A stretch of DNA of 64,000 nt from Mansonella perstans. Taxonomy: Eukaryota; Nematoda; Chromadorea; Rhabditida; Onchocercidae. Below the pieces are notes generated by a model that saw only the letters and a program-made list of their open reading frames with translations, ran no database searches and had not been told where the DNA came from. Positions 18,647 through 32,100 of the stretch are shown piece by piece. Both the position numbers and the translations under genes were made by a program. Location of the stretch: positions 372,001 to 436,000 of the forward strand of contig JBAMDO010000570.1 of assembly GCA_037074765.1 (NCBI GenBank). The letters are read 5' to 3'. Position 1 is the first letter of the stretch. Every line of letters starts with the position of its first letter.

Positions 18647-18862
18647 TTTCAAATAATATAATAATTCATTTTTGCCTTTAATTTTTCTTTACCTTATTTT
18701 TTACAATAAAATCAAGAAAAATTTAAGATTTGAGAGAAATTATCATAAACAAGAATAGTTTATGTTGATCGAAGTAAAGGCAAAAATGAATTATTATATT
18801 ATTTGAAATTTCTCTCAAATCTTAAATTTTTCTTGATTTTATTGTAATCAAGAAAAATTTAT
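18647..18862. repeat. Circularly permuted inverted repeat
   Basis: Block A (18647-18680, 34 bp) and block B (18702-18741, 40 bp) both recur as exact reverse complements, but in the order A' (18775-18808) then B' (18807-18846). A simple inverted duplication would give B' before A'. The inverted copy, read on its own strand, is B joined directly to A, whereas the first copy is A, a 21-base linker, then B. A 15-base piece of B, ATCAAGAAAAATTTA, recurs directly at 18847-18862. A small hairpin, CATAAAC/GTTTATG, sits between the copies (about 18743-18763). Confidence 0.85.
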
Positions 18863-20123
18863 AAACCAATATTAACGATATACTTGCACTAGACGGAATA
18901 GGATATGAATTAGTTAAATGAAGTGTATTGTTGGTTTATATTTAATGGGTCATTAATAATTGTCAATGTAATAGTTTGTCAATCATTACGGTCAGTAAGG
19001 ATTTTGTTGACAAATTTGGCATATTAAATGATTATTAATCGTTAGTCAACTGTTCACTGAATTTCTTATGCATTTTATAATTCACAACGAATTCATTCAT
19101 TTTCAACTTTTTTCCTGCTATTCATGTTACAATTATTTTAGTTTAAAATTTACAATAAATGATTTAAAATGGTAATGATTAAATTCGAACGCAAATATTG
19201 ACCTATTAATATTTCAATTACTTTTATACACTATCTTTTATTATTTTTATAATTTAAGCCTTTAAGTTATATATTGTAATTTTCCAATCTGTTAATAATT
19301 AATCAGAAATAATCCATCTATTTAATTGCTCGGGAAAATTCTATCAATGCAAGCCAACATTATTTTGATTATAATTCGATATTAAAGATACGATAAATTT
19401 CTGTTTAGCAAATGAAAATTACTTGAGTATTCGTTAAGAATTTTTTGGTGACAGTAGCGTTGACCGTTCTTCGAATGTCATTATTTTCTGTTCAAAAAAT
19501 TTTACCACTTTCTGGGACAATTTTTCTTTTTTCATTTTCTCTAATTATTTCCATTTCTTTTTCATTCTTTGCACATAAGAAGTATTATAGTTAAAGAATG
19601 TGTTAAAATTAAATTGAAATAAACTTAAGAAAATGATGGCAATTATTGAGTTTCATTTTTTTTTGATCTTTGAAAGATTTCCTTTGCAACTTTTATACTT
19701 TTAATTTCAGTTCTTGTCTGAGGAGGAGAAAGTTTAAATTGAGGTTAAACATAGTTTTTCAAAAAATATTTATTTTTTGTGAACACCAAATGTTCAATTT
19801 CTGTTCATTTATTAATCAATAATTCAATTGCACAATCCATCATTTTCCTTGCCATTTTTTTCTTCAGATTCCAAAATCTTCATTTTATTCGAGCGATGGA
19901 ATTGCGGTCTGAATTTAGGTCAAAGGATTTGTCAAACGCTTAAAAATCTTATCTAATTTGCATAGCAGTAGATCTAGCTTGCACAGTGATTATTCGATTT
20001 AAATTACTTAAATTTCAATTAATATCGCGTAATTTACTGCTCGACAAATATTAACAAATTTACCGTTATACTATCTTTCATTTTTATAGTTTCTTGCAAG
20101 TTGCTGTAAGCTATAAATTTCAG
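18863..20123. other. Presumed promoter-proximal spacer upstream of the 421-residue gene
   Basis: AT-rich sequence with no recognisable core promoter element. It ends in the acceptor AAATTTCAG at 20123, which opens the exon carrying the start codon. This could be a trans-splice site or a cis acceptor from an upstream 5' exon. Confidence 0.4.
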
Positions 20124-20186
20124 CTTGGAATTGAAATTTTAAAAACTACAATTTGCAAAATTGGGACTGACCAAGGAGGAAATTCA

Positions 20187-23100
20187 ATGATGAATAGCAG
20201 CCGAAATGTTGAAGATAATTTGAGAAATATTAGAGGCGGTTGGCTTAACACACCACGGCAGTACCGTTCGGTAGCATTTGGTACATGGAAAGTTGGTGGT
20301 GCACGAGAACTGTCCATTAAGCGTGGTATTTCAGAAGGTGAAGGACAGTTAGTTCGGTTAGTAAGATTTGCTTTTTTTTTCCGGTTGACCTTCATTTCAT
20401 TTCAAGTTCAAATTTTATTGCCTGATATCGTATGCTTCGGCAAAGCAGTACTAATTGATCATTAGATAAGCGATAATTGATCTTTGCTATCCCGCGAAAT
20501 CTTTGCACATTTCATTTTATTGTATTTTATGCGTATTCCACATTTAAAGTTCAATATGAAGCATATAACGCAAAAATTTACGCCACTTTGATCAAAAAGA
20601 TATTTGCACATTTTTATAATTAATTAAAAAACATGAGATTCATTGCAATTAATGAAAGTTTTAAGAATAGATCAGTACATAAGTATTAATTTGATCCGGC
20701 AGCTTTTGACAAAACAAACCATAAAATGATACTTTTTTGTTTGCATCAAATTCTTACGATTTAAAAATTCTTAAAAGATCGCACCGTTAAGCTTAATTGC
20801 ATTGATTTGTTGCAACGATAATCAATCGGAAGCATTTTTTTTTAGTGGAAATTTCAAGTGAAAATAACAGAAGGAAAATGATTTGTCAGTTTATTTTTTT
20901 GAACAAAAGAAAAAACTTTCCGAAAATTTTTCTACCAACAATCATTTCATATTCTTTTTATGCTTTACACTTCATAGAAATCAAATTGTTCGTTCAATTC
21001 TCACTAATTGGGACATTCGAAATTGTCGCCAATAATTTATGAAAATTCTTTTAATTTCTGAAAAAGAAACCGGTAAAGTGCATCTAGACGTTGACCCAGC
21101 ATAATCATTAACTATTATTTGAAAAAATCACAGCTGAAAATGTAGCATTGATTTCAACTAAAACTCAATTGGATCACTTGTAATGTGTTGCTGCCGTGAA
21201 CTTCTTGTGAGAGATCGATGCTTAGCCAATATTTTCCAACGTTTACACTAGGGATGTTGTGTTGAATTGAGTTTGTGTGGTTGGATTGAGTTGCGGGAAC
21301 GCGTCACCTCGAGTACCAAAAATTTCAGATCCGGAAAATCCATTTTTTCTTAAATTTCATACTTAATTCAATGACAAACAGTTACATGTAAAACTTGTCA
21401 ATTGATGTCATAAAAATTTGCTTCTAGATGGAAAAGGTAAAGCTTCATTTGTGTTTCTAAAAAGATTTATTCAAGCATCGAGAATCAATCGCAATCTAGG
21501 ATATATAGAAATATCACAGATTGAAATTGTTATTTGTCAAATTTTTTTTAAAACATCAACATTTAGATTTATTGATTTTTTAAGCATAAATTTTAATAAT
21601 TAATTAACATTGAACAGAGGGAAATTGTGCTATGATGTAAAATATTTCTTTATATTTTATGTGCAGCTTAAATTACACTAAAATCTTTGCTTCACATTCC
21701 ATTACTTCCTCGACCTGTTTTCTATTGTCAATCAAGCATGAAATACTTTAAAAGCATTTTTAAATTTTTTATTTTACACTTGCTGAAACATTATTTGAAA
21801 GTTTTTGAAAAAAAAAGTATGAAAAGGTGAGGAAGAATGAATTAAAAAAACATAGGGAAAAATTGAAATTTGTAAAACGTCAATGAAGACTTAAAATGTT
21901 CATCATTTTAAAAAATATTGTTGCAGTTATTCGGATGCATATATTTGCAGCATAGATATAATTTGAACTGAAATTTAAATCTGATTTTTAAAATACCAAC
22001 TCTGTTAAATCTAATTTTTGAAATAGCAACACTGTGTGTAAATAAGTGTAAGAGTACAATGTAAGTATGATGCAAGTTATAAGATGAAATTTGTCATCTA
22101 GAATGTTCCTCAAACTTGCAAACTTTTTAATTGCCAGAAAACTGACGTAAGCATAGATGAAACAGAAGTAAATCATTGATTTCTCTCTACCATTTGCATT
22201 CAACCTATCACTTGCTCCATCATTTTTCAGAGAAAAAGAATGAATTTTTATTAATTTTGTTAAATTTCCTAAATTCGAATCCAATTTTTAGACTTACATT
22301 TTGCATCTAGCATTAATTGTGCCATATTATTACACGAAATCAAAAGTAGCGGCAAATTCGAGTTTTATTCATTTTCAAAGAAATCCATCCATCAACAACA
22401 ATTGCTGGAGAATTTTGTTGGAAAATTAATAAAATTTTTTGTAAAAACATCATATCACAGTCATTTAATTTAATACCTTTTTAATATCACTGAAAGAAGA
22501 GAACGGTCAATTTGTTATAATTGCTAAAATTCATCCTTTTTAAATTTCAAATTTGAAATTACTTGCATATTGAATGGTTTAAATTGGTTCAAATTTGAAT
22601 TTCGTTACCAGCGATTTTCATCCATTTATTGGCCCATTACTTTGCTCATTTATTTGTCACATAAATTTCAAAATTTTAAATAAGTTATTTTTGTTCGAGT
22701 GGAAAAATTGAAAGAAAAAATTCTTGTGAAATTGATCACAGTATTGTGTCGATCGATAGCGGCCTCATAATAGGCCGGGAAAGATCGTATCGTGACATCG
22801 AATTGCTTGTCGTAGAAATAATACACTTTATCTTTTTCCTTTCGTTCTTTCTTCCTGCTGTAGTAAAGATAACGAGATATGGCGGAACAGATAACGAAGG
22901 CTAAAAAAATACAGGAAATAATTGAATAGAGAATAAAAGGAAGAAAAAGATAAAAGTGAGTTCATTTCAGGTCAATTGTCAAAAGAGTTAAATGTTGGCG
23001 TTAAAAAAAAAAGAAAAAAACAAAAACTTTGAATTATTTCAATTTTTTTTTTGCATTTTTTTGACAAAATTTATTTATTTTCAGTTTATAAAATTCATTT

Positions 23101-26100
23101 CATAAATCTGAAAAAAATATTTCATTGAAATTTTCAAAGTAATAAATAAAAATTGTAATAATTTTGACCAACGAGAAGCAATGAAACTGAAGTTTGTCAA
23201 GGCTAAACTAAGCCAATACATCAATCGTTTGTCATTCATAAGTGTTAATGTAAACATACTATGAATAATTAAAAATTGAAAGTGATAAGAAGCGAAGTGA
23301 TAATTTAATATCAGTTTATTTTCTGGATTAATTCTTATTTCTTCGGAATTGTACTTTTATCTAGAAGTATTTAAAAGAAAAAAACAATTCCAACATCGAA
23401 CATAGATACAGTAATCTACAAAAAGCAGAATTGTTGTGGTAAACATTTGGCAGTTGTAAATTAAACATCAATGATTCATTTGAGATTAGTTTTATTTCTG
23501 AACTTTTCGTAAGGATTTTATAAAGGAAAAAAATAGTTACATATTAAAAAATTAGAAAAAAAATTAAAAATGCGTTATTTCTAATTTTAATTAATTTTTA
23601 CACATTTCACTTTGTTTTTTCCATGGAGAATTTAAACTAATCGATTCATTAAAAGGAGCGAAATAGGCGAAAATAAGGACAAAGTGATTGTGAAGAAGTG
23701 GAAGAAATGAAAAAATGTCATTTGTTTGGATATTTCGAATTCCATGTTTTATTTTCATTGTTTGTTTTCTCATGACAATTTTAATTAGAATTAATGAAAC
23801 TTAATTTTTTTAAGAAAATCATTTTCTTTTCTTTCATTGAAGATGAAAAAATTGATGATGAAAAAATTCCCATTGTTTATTATCAGTTTTAGTTTTAAAA
23901 TAGAAAAATTTAGGATTTTAATTTCTATTGTGTTTTATTTGGATGAAACTAATTTTAATTGTTAATTATTTTCAACTACTAATTGATATATTTGCGGAAG
24001 AACTATTTATAGCGATTATTTGCATCGTGATCTTTTAACTTCATTAAGATACAAACTATACTAAATTCATTCTATTCCATCATAAAATTCAATCAGTCCA
24101 AATATTGTCAACAACAAATGCCATGTGTAAGGTCATTTATTGTCACATTATCGCTAATGTATGAACAGTCTCTTACGAACGTCAACATCTCGATTTATAC
24201 AAATTTCTCTGATAATTGTCGAAATTAAAATAGCTTCTAAATTTGTTGATATATGTTATATGTGTTAAAATTTAATTAAAAATTTTTTTATTTTGAAATA
24301 TGTAAATTTTATCTGTGATTGACGATTAGTAATAGTGTGACAATATTTTGATAAGTACGAAGTGCAAGTTTTTTCATCCATTCAGTGGCGCTGAAAAGTT
24401 TTTCAACAAACTTTTTTGAAGCGATTTTTATTTGTGAATTCCATTGAAATCAACAATTCGTGCGAAGAATTTTTCGCGCAATTTTTTCTCACTAAACTCG
24501 TAAATCAAAATAGGAATTTTGTTGCTTTAAATTGTATTAATTAAGAAATCTTGATCAAAGGGTATGCGAGTCAATTGCTGATAGAGATTCTTATAAAACT
24601 ATAATAACTTTTCCTTTACATTTGTTACAAAAATTAACATTTAACAAATATTCCAATTTCTTCCAAACTTCTTTCTGTTGGTATTATTTTCAAATTAACT
24701 TAATGACGAGTTGAATTTTTCAAAAAAACTTCACAATCATTCTGAATGATGGAATTTCATAAATTAACTGCCTAATCGGACCATTCCTATCAAAACCTTT
24801 GTTCATGTTTTTTTTTTAAATTTTATTTTAATTCTAAACTGATTGTTCTAACAGTACGATTTTTTTTTTTTGTTGAACATAACAGATTTATGATTTAGAA
24901 CTTGCCTCCAAGATGTCGCATATGACAATTTTTATTGACTGAATTGACATTCAAATCAATCTTAGCAACTTATTGATTCACTTCATGGCATCAATTCACT
25001 TCCTATTCCATCCATCAGAGCAATTCACTGGCGCAAACATATCTTGAAACTATTAAATTTTTAAATCCAAAAATAATTTCGAATCATTGCAAGATGTGTT
25101 GAAGTTTATTACTGTTATTTACTTCTAATCTAACACTGAAAGATTGTTATGAGAGTGAACGAAAAATGTCACGTCACAATTTTCACATTTACTTACTGAA
25201 ATGTGCGAGAAAGTAGCTTTGTGCGTTCACGTACATTAATGAAGCTAAGCAAAAATACAATTTTATCACGCTTTCACGTTTTTCACGCTCGTTGAGGAGG
25301 TCATATAAAAATTGTCACTTTATCGTACATTCACATCCTTTTATGGATTAAATAAAACAAGAATGTTAATGAAATTTATTTTATCTTCTTATGAAGATGA
25401 ATTTCATCACTTTTCTAGTTATTTCTTTCGAATGAGAAATTTCTAATAATATAGGAATTATGAAGAGAAATGAAATAATTGATGATCGACAGAGCTGGGA
25501 ATTCAAATAACAAATGAATTTAAATTTCAAATTAAAATTCACCATATTGGAAGATATTTAATCACTTTATAACATTTTCATTACTTTTCATATCTTAGAA
25601 TACTTGTTTTGTCTACAATAAGCTTTATTCATTTTCATTTCATTTATTTTCTTTGATAATATAATTTATAATTATTTTTTTTGTAATTATTTTTTTTTTT
25701 ATAATTATTTTCTATATAATTATTTTCTTTGGTAATATAATTGCGAAGTACTTAAAACTTATTTAATCGAGCACTTCATCAAATTTTATATTTATATTTT
25801 ATTTCAATGTAATTTAAATTCTTTCAGATATCTTTCATTTTTGTTTTGCTCTTTGTTTTCTTCTTTTTCGTTTTCTCCATGATAAAAGTTGATCTAATGA
25901 TAATATCATTGTTAAATTTTATTTTTATTTTTGAAAGAGAATTTACTTTCTTTCTTTGATTTATATTAATAGTATAAATATTTGTAAATTTCTTTCTCAA
26001 AAAGTTTTTGAACTAATATAGGCAAAGAAGCGCAAGCGGTCCGCTCACTCTTATTTAATTAGGAGGATAAAATGATGAATGATTTCCGAAATTTTTGCAT

Positions 26101-29100
26101 ATTTTAAATCTTTAAAATGCCCAAGGAATCAAATGACTCATTTCTGACTTAGGCCTTCAATTGGCTATAAATTCACAAGCGATATGTCTTCAGGCTTATT
26201 TGATGTTTTAAAAATATGCCAGTTTCTCTTTTTTGTTGAATATGGTATTATAAAAAGTAATTTCACCCAGTAGGATATGCTATAGGATAAAAAGTGATTA
26301 TACCTAATAATTTTAACTAATACCCAACAAGGATAGTCTCTTAAGCGTAATTTTGATCTGATCCGCAATGTTTTCTAGTTTTAATTTTTTCTTATATCAT
26401 CAACATGGAAAGATGAAGTGAAGAAGAAAGTAGTAGATGATGAAAGTGCAATAGAGGAGCTATGACTCCGTTGCAGTTTGTAGACGAATAAGCTTCAGCT
26501 AATTGTTACCCTCTTTTTCTTAAGAATTTCATTAACATATTATTTTTTTTTGCTTTAAAATAGGACCTGCAAATGACTTAAAGTGAGAAATGTGAAACTT
26601 GAAAATTTAAAAAAAAATTCACTTTGTTAGAAAATGCATTCTCATGTCTTGTTGCTGTCACTTAAATATTTAAAAATAATTTCCTAAACCTTTTTTAATT
26701 TTAAAAATTTGTTAAAAAGGAAATGATGCAATCTTCATCATTGCCAATTAATAGAGTTCATCAAATGAGTCATTTTTAACAATTTGATCTTTTGATTTGT
26801 TCGATCTCATATAATTTAAGTAAATTGATCATTAATTGATTAATTATCCTTATCTATTGATGGTTTCGATTAAATGTAAAACGGATATTTAGTGTCCAAT
26901 TCATTATTTCACCAGCAAAGATAAATAGCATATTTATAGATCTCAACATAACAGAAACACACATGAACTCTAAGTCAGCAACATCCTGACGTGATAGCTC
27001 CAATGATAGTAGAATAAACCTCAGCAGTTATTTCTTCTTCAATTGAAACTTTGATCACTGCTTTTCTTGTCTTTTTAATATTTTTGAAGTGTTTCCATCT
27101 CTCATCGCTTTAGACAATAATCTTTTTATTATTTTAAAATATAATTTCCAGTAAATATCATTTCTGCACACAAAATATAAACAGTAATATTTTAAGTAAA
27201 CAGTAATATTTCATAAGTAAACATTATATTTTGTATTTAAGTTTGATTACTGGTATCAGTTCTTGGAAAAATATCATTTCGTGTCTTTTGGCAAAATGTC
27301 AAAATCATTTATTCATTTCCAGTATTGGTTACGTAAGTAAAAAGTTAAGCATATTCAATTTCATTACATATTCCTTTAAGTGTTTCCAGTCATTAACATT
27401 TTTGAAATTCATCCTTAACCAGCAGCGCTCCATGCTAACTCACATCAGCGCTTCGTGAGTTCATAGTTCAACTAGCAGTATCTTACAAGTTTTTTTTTAA
27501 CATTCATAAGAATGCCGTGTTATTGATTTTTTATTTATTTGTAAAACTCGAAATGAGCATTTATTTTCAGTAAGCATAAAAATTCCTCTTTTATTCATAT
27601 AACTTTTCCTTCTAGTACAAAATAATTATAAACATAAAGAACTCGCTTCCCTACTTTTTCTAATTCATAAATTCAAAGATTTTTATGGAAATTTTATTGT
27701 GTTTTTTTTTTGAACAAAAACTTCAATTTCTATTTGCTTACATCCTTTGCAAATTGATTCTTTCATCAAAAAAAAGAAATGTTCGAATAACAGATTGGAA
27801 AAAATGGAGAAATAAATTTGACAAATCATTGCTTTTTATAGTTTTAAAAATTGGCAAAAAGAAAATTTGTTGTAATTTGAAAAGAATTACCGCCAAGCAA
27901 TTTTGAAGTAATATTTCTGGAATGGAAAAAATTTTTTGCACGGTTAAAATTATATATTTCAATACAGCATAAATTTTCCAACTAATTTTCAACAACGTTA
28001 ATTATAGCGTTCGTTCTGCATGGAACAATTTTTCCTGAAATTAATTACAAAAAATCGAAATTTGTCAAATTAAATTTATCCAAATTATCCGTCATTGTAG
28101 GAATTTGTAGCAGAAAAAAAACGGAACTTGAAAAATAACACATATTTTCAATATTTTAGATTCATACATAAAATGTTCAGTTTTCAAATTTAACTTCTTT
28201 CCTTCTCCTGGGAATTTTTTTATAAACAGCTTCTGCAAGAAGTAAAAATCAGCGAAAACCCATTCATTAATTAGTTGAACATTTCTTAATTATTTTTTGT
28301 CAATTGTTTCACATATCTTATGCTTCCTGTCATTCTAATTTTGAAATCATAAAAACATTCATTGTCATATTATTTTCATTCAGAGTTATGTATTACATAA
28401 AAAAGCATTACATGCTCATTACCGAATTGTTGTCACTTTTAAAAAAGATTGAAATTTCATTTGATGAAACTCCAAAATCTTAATAATCTAAGATAGAGCA
28501 AAACATTTAAATTACACCTCCTAATGTAGGATGATTAATTTTGTCTTAGTTCAGTTTACTTGAGGTAAATTAATTTTTATGCATAAAAATAGTTGCATAA
28601 TTTTCACATTTGAAACTTCAGAAAATGTTGCAAGAAAAACTGTCAAGGAGATTTTTTTGAAATGAAAACTTTTAGAAATCCTTTTTTGAAAAGATTTGAA
28701 ACGCATTTTTTCACAAAAAGTGTACCAAAAATAAATCTTTCGAAAATCTAGTTTAGTATTTTAGTTTCTATTAAGAATTTCAAAATTCACGTCTTTCTCT
28801 AAATTATTCCATAATTTAATTGCTCGTCAACGATTTATGTCATTATCGATATCTAACTGATATTATTTAAATTCAAAAATAATGCACTTTTAAAGTTTTT
28901 TTTGGGAGCAATTAAAGTGACATAAAGTATTAAGCAACAGACTGTCCAATTAACTAACATTTTGTCATTCTGAAGGTCATTCGAAAGTTTTTCGAATAAA
29001 TATTCTCGATAGAAAAACATAACAGTTAACGAATTGTCAGCATTTGCTGCACCTAGTCATTCTTTTGATACATTCAATATTAATTGTCGCTTTTGCATGA

Positions 29101-32100
29101 TCAATTATATTTCGCATGACTTACGGATATCTTTTGGTTTAATTCATTTAATTGCCAAGATCAATTAATTGTCACTGAGACATTTGCAATATGATCAGTC
29201 GTTTTGTTATTCCTCAGAATTGTTACCATAGAAATGTAAAATTTCTGTTTTCAATCAAAATTATTCTCTTGCTTAAACTGAATAATTTGGAAAGAAATGA
29301 CCATTGCGAAGAGTTTATTTGCTTGATTTGCTAGTCATAATTTCCTTTCCTCAAAATATAAATAATGTGAACAAATAGGACGAATGCAAAAGAAGATAAT
29401 AATAAAACAGGAGAAGGTAGAGAAAGAAATAAAATGGCAAATTTTATTGCTCCAGTTTTTAAAATGAAATTTACATTATGCCCAAATTTAACAGATCAAA
29501 ATATTCTTGGAGCGCTCATAGCTATTATGCCTCAATTTTTGTTGATTTTAATAGGTTATCAAAGAAATCTTTGTTACATTTCAATTTTGATTTTCATTAA
29601 AAAATTTTTTCACTATATGTCAATTTAGAAAATAAAGTGTCGTGCTTTTTCAACTGTGCAAACTAAACCGGAATTCTAAGGTAATAACAGATGGAAGAAA
29701 AAAATACGGGCGAAAAATAGCGTTACGTATGTCGTTGTCCAATTTTTTTTCAAAATTTTTTAATTTATTCGAAAATTGAAAAGATTTTCTGATGATGTTA
29801 AAGAAATTTTTGGAAAAAAATTCCCTTGTTGAACTTGAAAAACTAACCAAATTTATAAGAAGCGCACAAAGCTTTTACAATAATGCATTTGACTATGTCA
29901 CTGACCTTTCAACTTTTTGCTCATTAATCTACCTATTCGTTTTCTGAACAATTATTAAATGAAGAGATAATCGACAACTGGAGATTTTTATTTGATTTAT
30001 TTTTTAACTTAGCAGTTTTTTTCAATCAGTTAAAATTTCAGAATTTTGATTTCTCAATGAAAAAAAAAAACAAATCAATGTAATATTTTAGCAAATTAAA
30101 AGAACAAAACGAAAGAAAAAAAATTAATGAAAAATTTTCACAACACTTTGTGTGTATGTAAGAAAAAGAAAAAAAGATGATTTAAAATTCAAATCCAATA
30201 CTTTCTCACACAAAATTGCTGTTAACATAAAAAGAAGCTTAACAGCCTTCTCCATTTATCTTTTTTTCCAAATTTCATTTTTATTTTTTTTTTCAAATGT
30301 GTACTTTCATACAGCATATATTATTTTGGCAAGCTTTTTTTTTGGTAAATGATTCATGCCCAGATGATTTGTTCGCATTTTCATTTTAACATTTTAATAT
30401 TTTATTTAAATGATAAAAATATTTTTTCTATTTCAATCATTTGACTCACATCAATGTCTTTTCATTTTTTCATCAAAATTTGCTCGAAGTTATGTCCAGC
30501 AAATCTGAACAAATTCCATCGTACAATGTTTTAAAGTGAATGAAACTTTCATCTGTTGTCGATCCATTCTTCATCCTGAAACTTCTAAAAAATTGAGAAA
30601 CTGATCGAATGGAAGAAAAATATTTTGCAATGAATGACAGAAAGAAAGGAACTGATAGGAATCATCATTTCGGTATTATTGATGGGATTGTCGTTAGAAA
30701 TATTGAAATCACTTGTCAATCATTATTGTCGGTTCAATTTCTAGTGTTATTATTATTGTGCTATTATTAATATTATGATTACCGCCATTATTTCATATTG
30801 TTATAATAAAACTACAATTATTTGCACGACTGTTATAATATTTTTTGTAATTTATTCTGTCCCTTCATCTTTTTCTTTCTTTCTTTTATCCGCTTTATTA
30901 CGCTTTAACTAATTAACTACTGCAGTTTTTATTGATGAATCTGAACAATGATTTTTCCTGGAAAAAAATCAGAAGTATAAATTAACAGGCGAAACTAATG
31001 GAATAGGGAAAGAATGTTAGCTTTTCAAAATTTTTGAACAGTCTGTATCAGTGTTAAGTAAGATTTCTTAAATTTAAAAAAATTAAACAACAAACTGGAC
31101 GTTTTTTTTCCAGCAAATTATTCAATGCAATTTGAGGAAATTTGTTTAATTTTTATAAATTCACTGGCTTTTGCAGAAAATCAAAATTTAATTTGATTCT
31201 AGCTCTGATTGAAGCAAACTGTTGCAATTTATTGCAATTTCTACCTCAACCATAACTTTTTTAGCATTAAATAATCAATGGAAGTGTTTAAGTGGTAATT
31301 GAATCAAATTTTCAGATCATTAAATATGAATCGAAATAATTCAATGACTATTGCCAATCGATTTTACGCATTTAAACCAACGAAATTTGGCATTTCTATC
31401 AATTACAATTTCAATACTCGGCCGAATGATACAGTAGCATCTGTAAAGCCGGAAGGTATGACGAGAAGAATGGACAGAAAACGACGAGAAGGAACACCTG
31501 GATCTAGATCAGTTAACATATCAGGCCTTGGTATTTTTTTAGTCCTAAAGAAATTGATTATTTATTTAGAGCATAATTTTATCATTGTTTAAACAATTTT
31601 TGTTATTGAAAAAAGAGAGAAAGCATTTGTGCAAACAAATAACTGAAAACAGCAAAATCTGCCATTTAATTTGATGATTTTAAAAATTTTTAAATATTTA
31701 TTTACTTAATGAGAAATTTAATTTGATTGGTAAATAAAAAATGAAGAAATTTTGATGGTATTCAGTTAAATGTTTTTGTCATTTTCAAAATTCAAAATTT
31801 TTATTGAATTGACGAAATGATAAACATATGCATTTGTTTGATACTCGTTGATAATTACTGATAAGAGATGATGTAAGCAAGTAGTTAATAAGACTAGTGT
31901 AAACATGCAGATGAAAGAGTGAGGAATAAAGCATGCAACATGCAAAATTCACGAGATGCGTAAAGCATTATGCTTGCATTTGCAACTTTGTTTAAACTTT
32001 GTCTTAAATAGTAAACTTTAATTTTCGCGCACAATTTCACGTATTCCACTTTTTTTCCTATCAATTAATATTATCATTCCATTATTGCAATTACAATTGA

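Larger units (their letters stand above)
20357..31315 (+). other. 11-kb first coding intron of the 421-residue gene
   Basis: It begins CG|GTTAGT and ends TTTTCAG. Inside are AT-rich sequence, a GC-richer patch at about 21245-21320 and the hairpin plus exon-like island at 22747-22954. No nested gene with recognisable protein similarity was found on either strand. Confidence 0.7.

Noticed and set aside
20120..20395. 91-codon minus-strand open frame
   Set aside because: Antisense shadow of the first exon of the 421-residue gene.
26410..26470. Lys/Glu-rich short frame (KDEVKKKVVDDESAIEEL)
   Set aside because: No acceptor keeps it open and it ends in a stop; too short to support.
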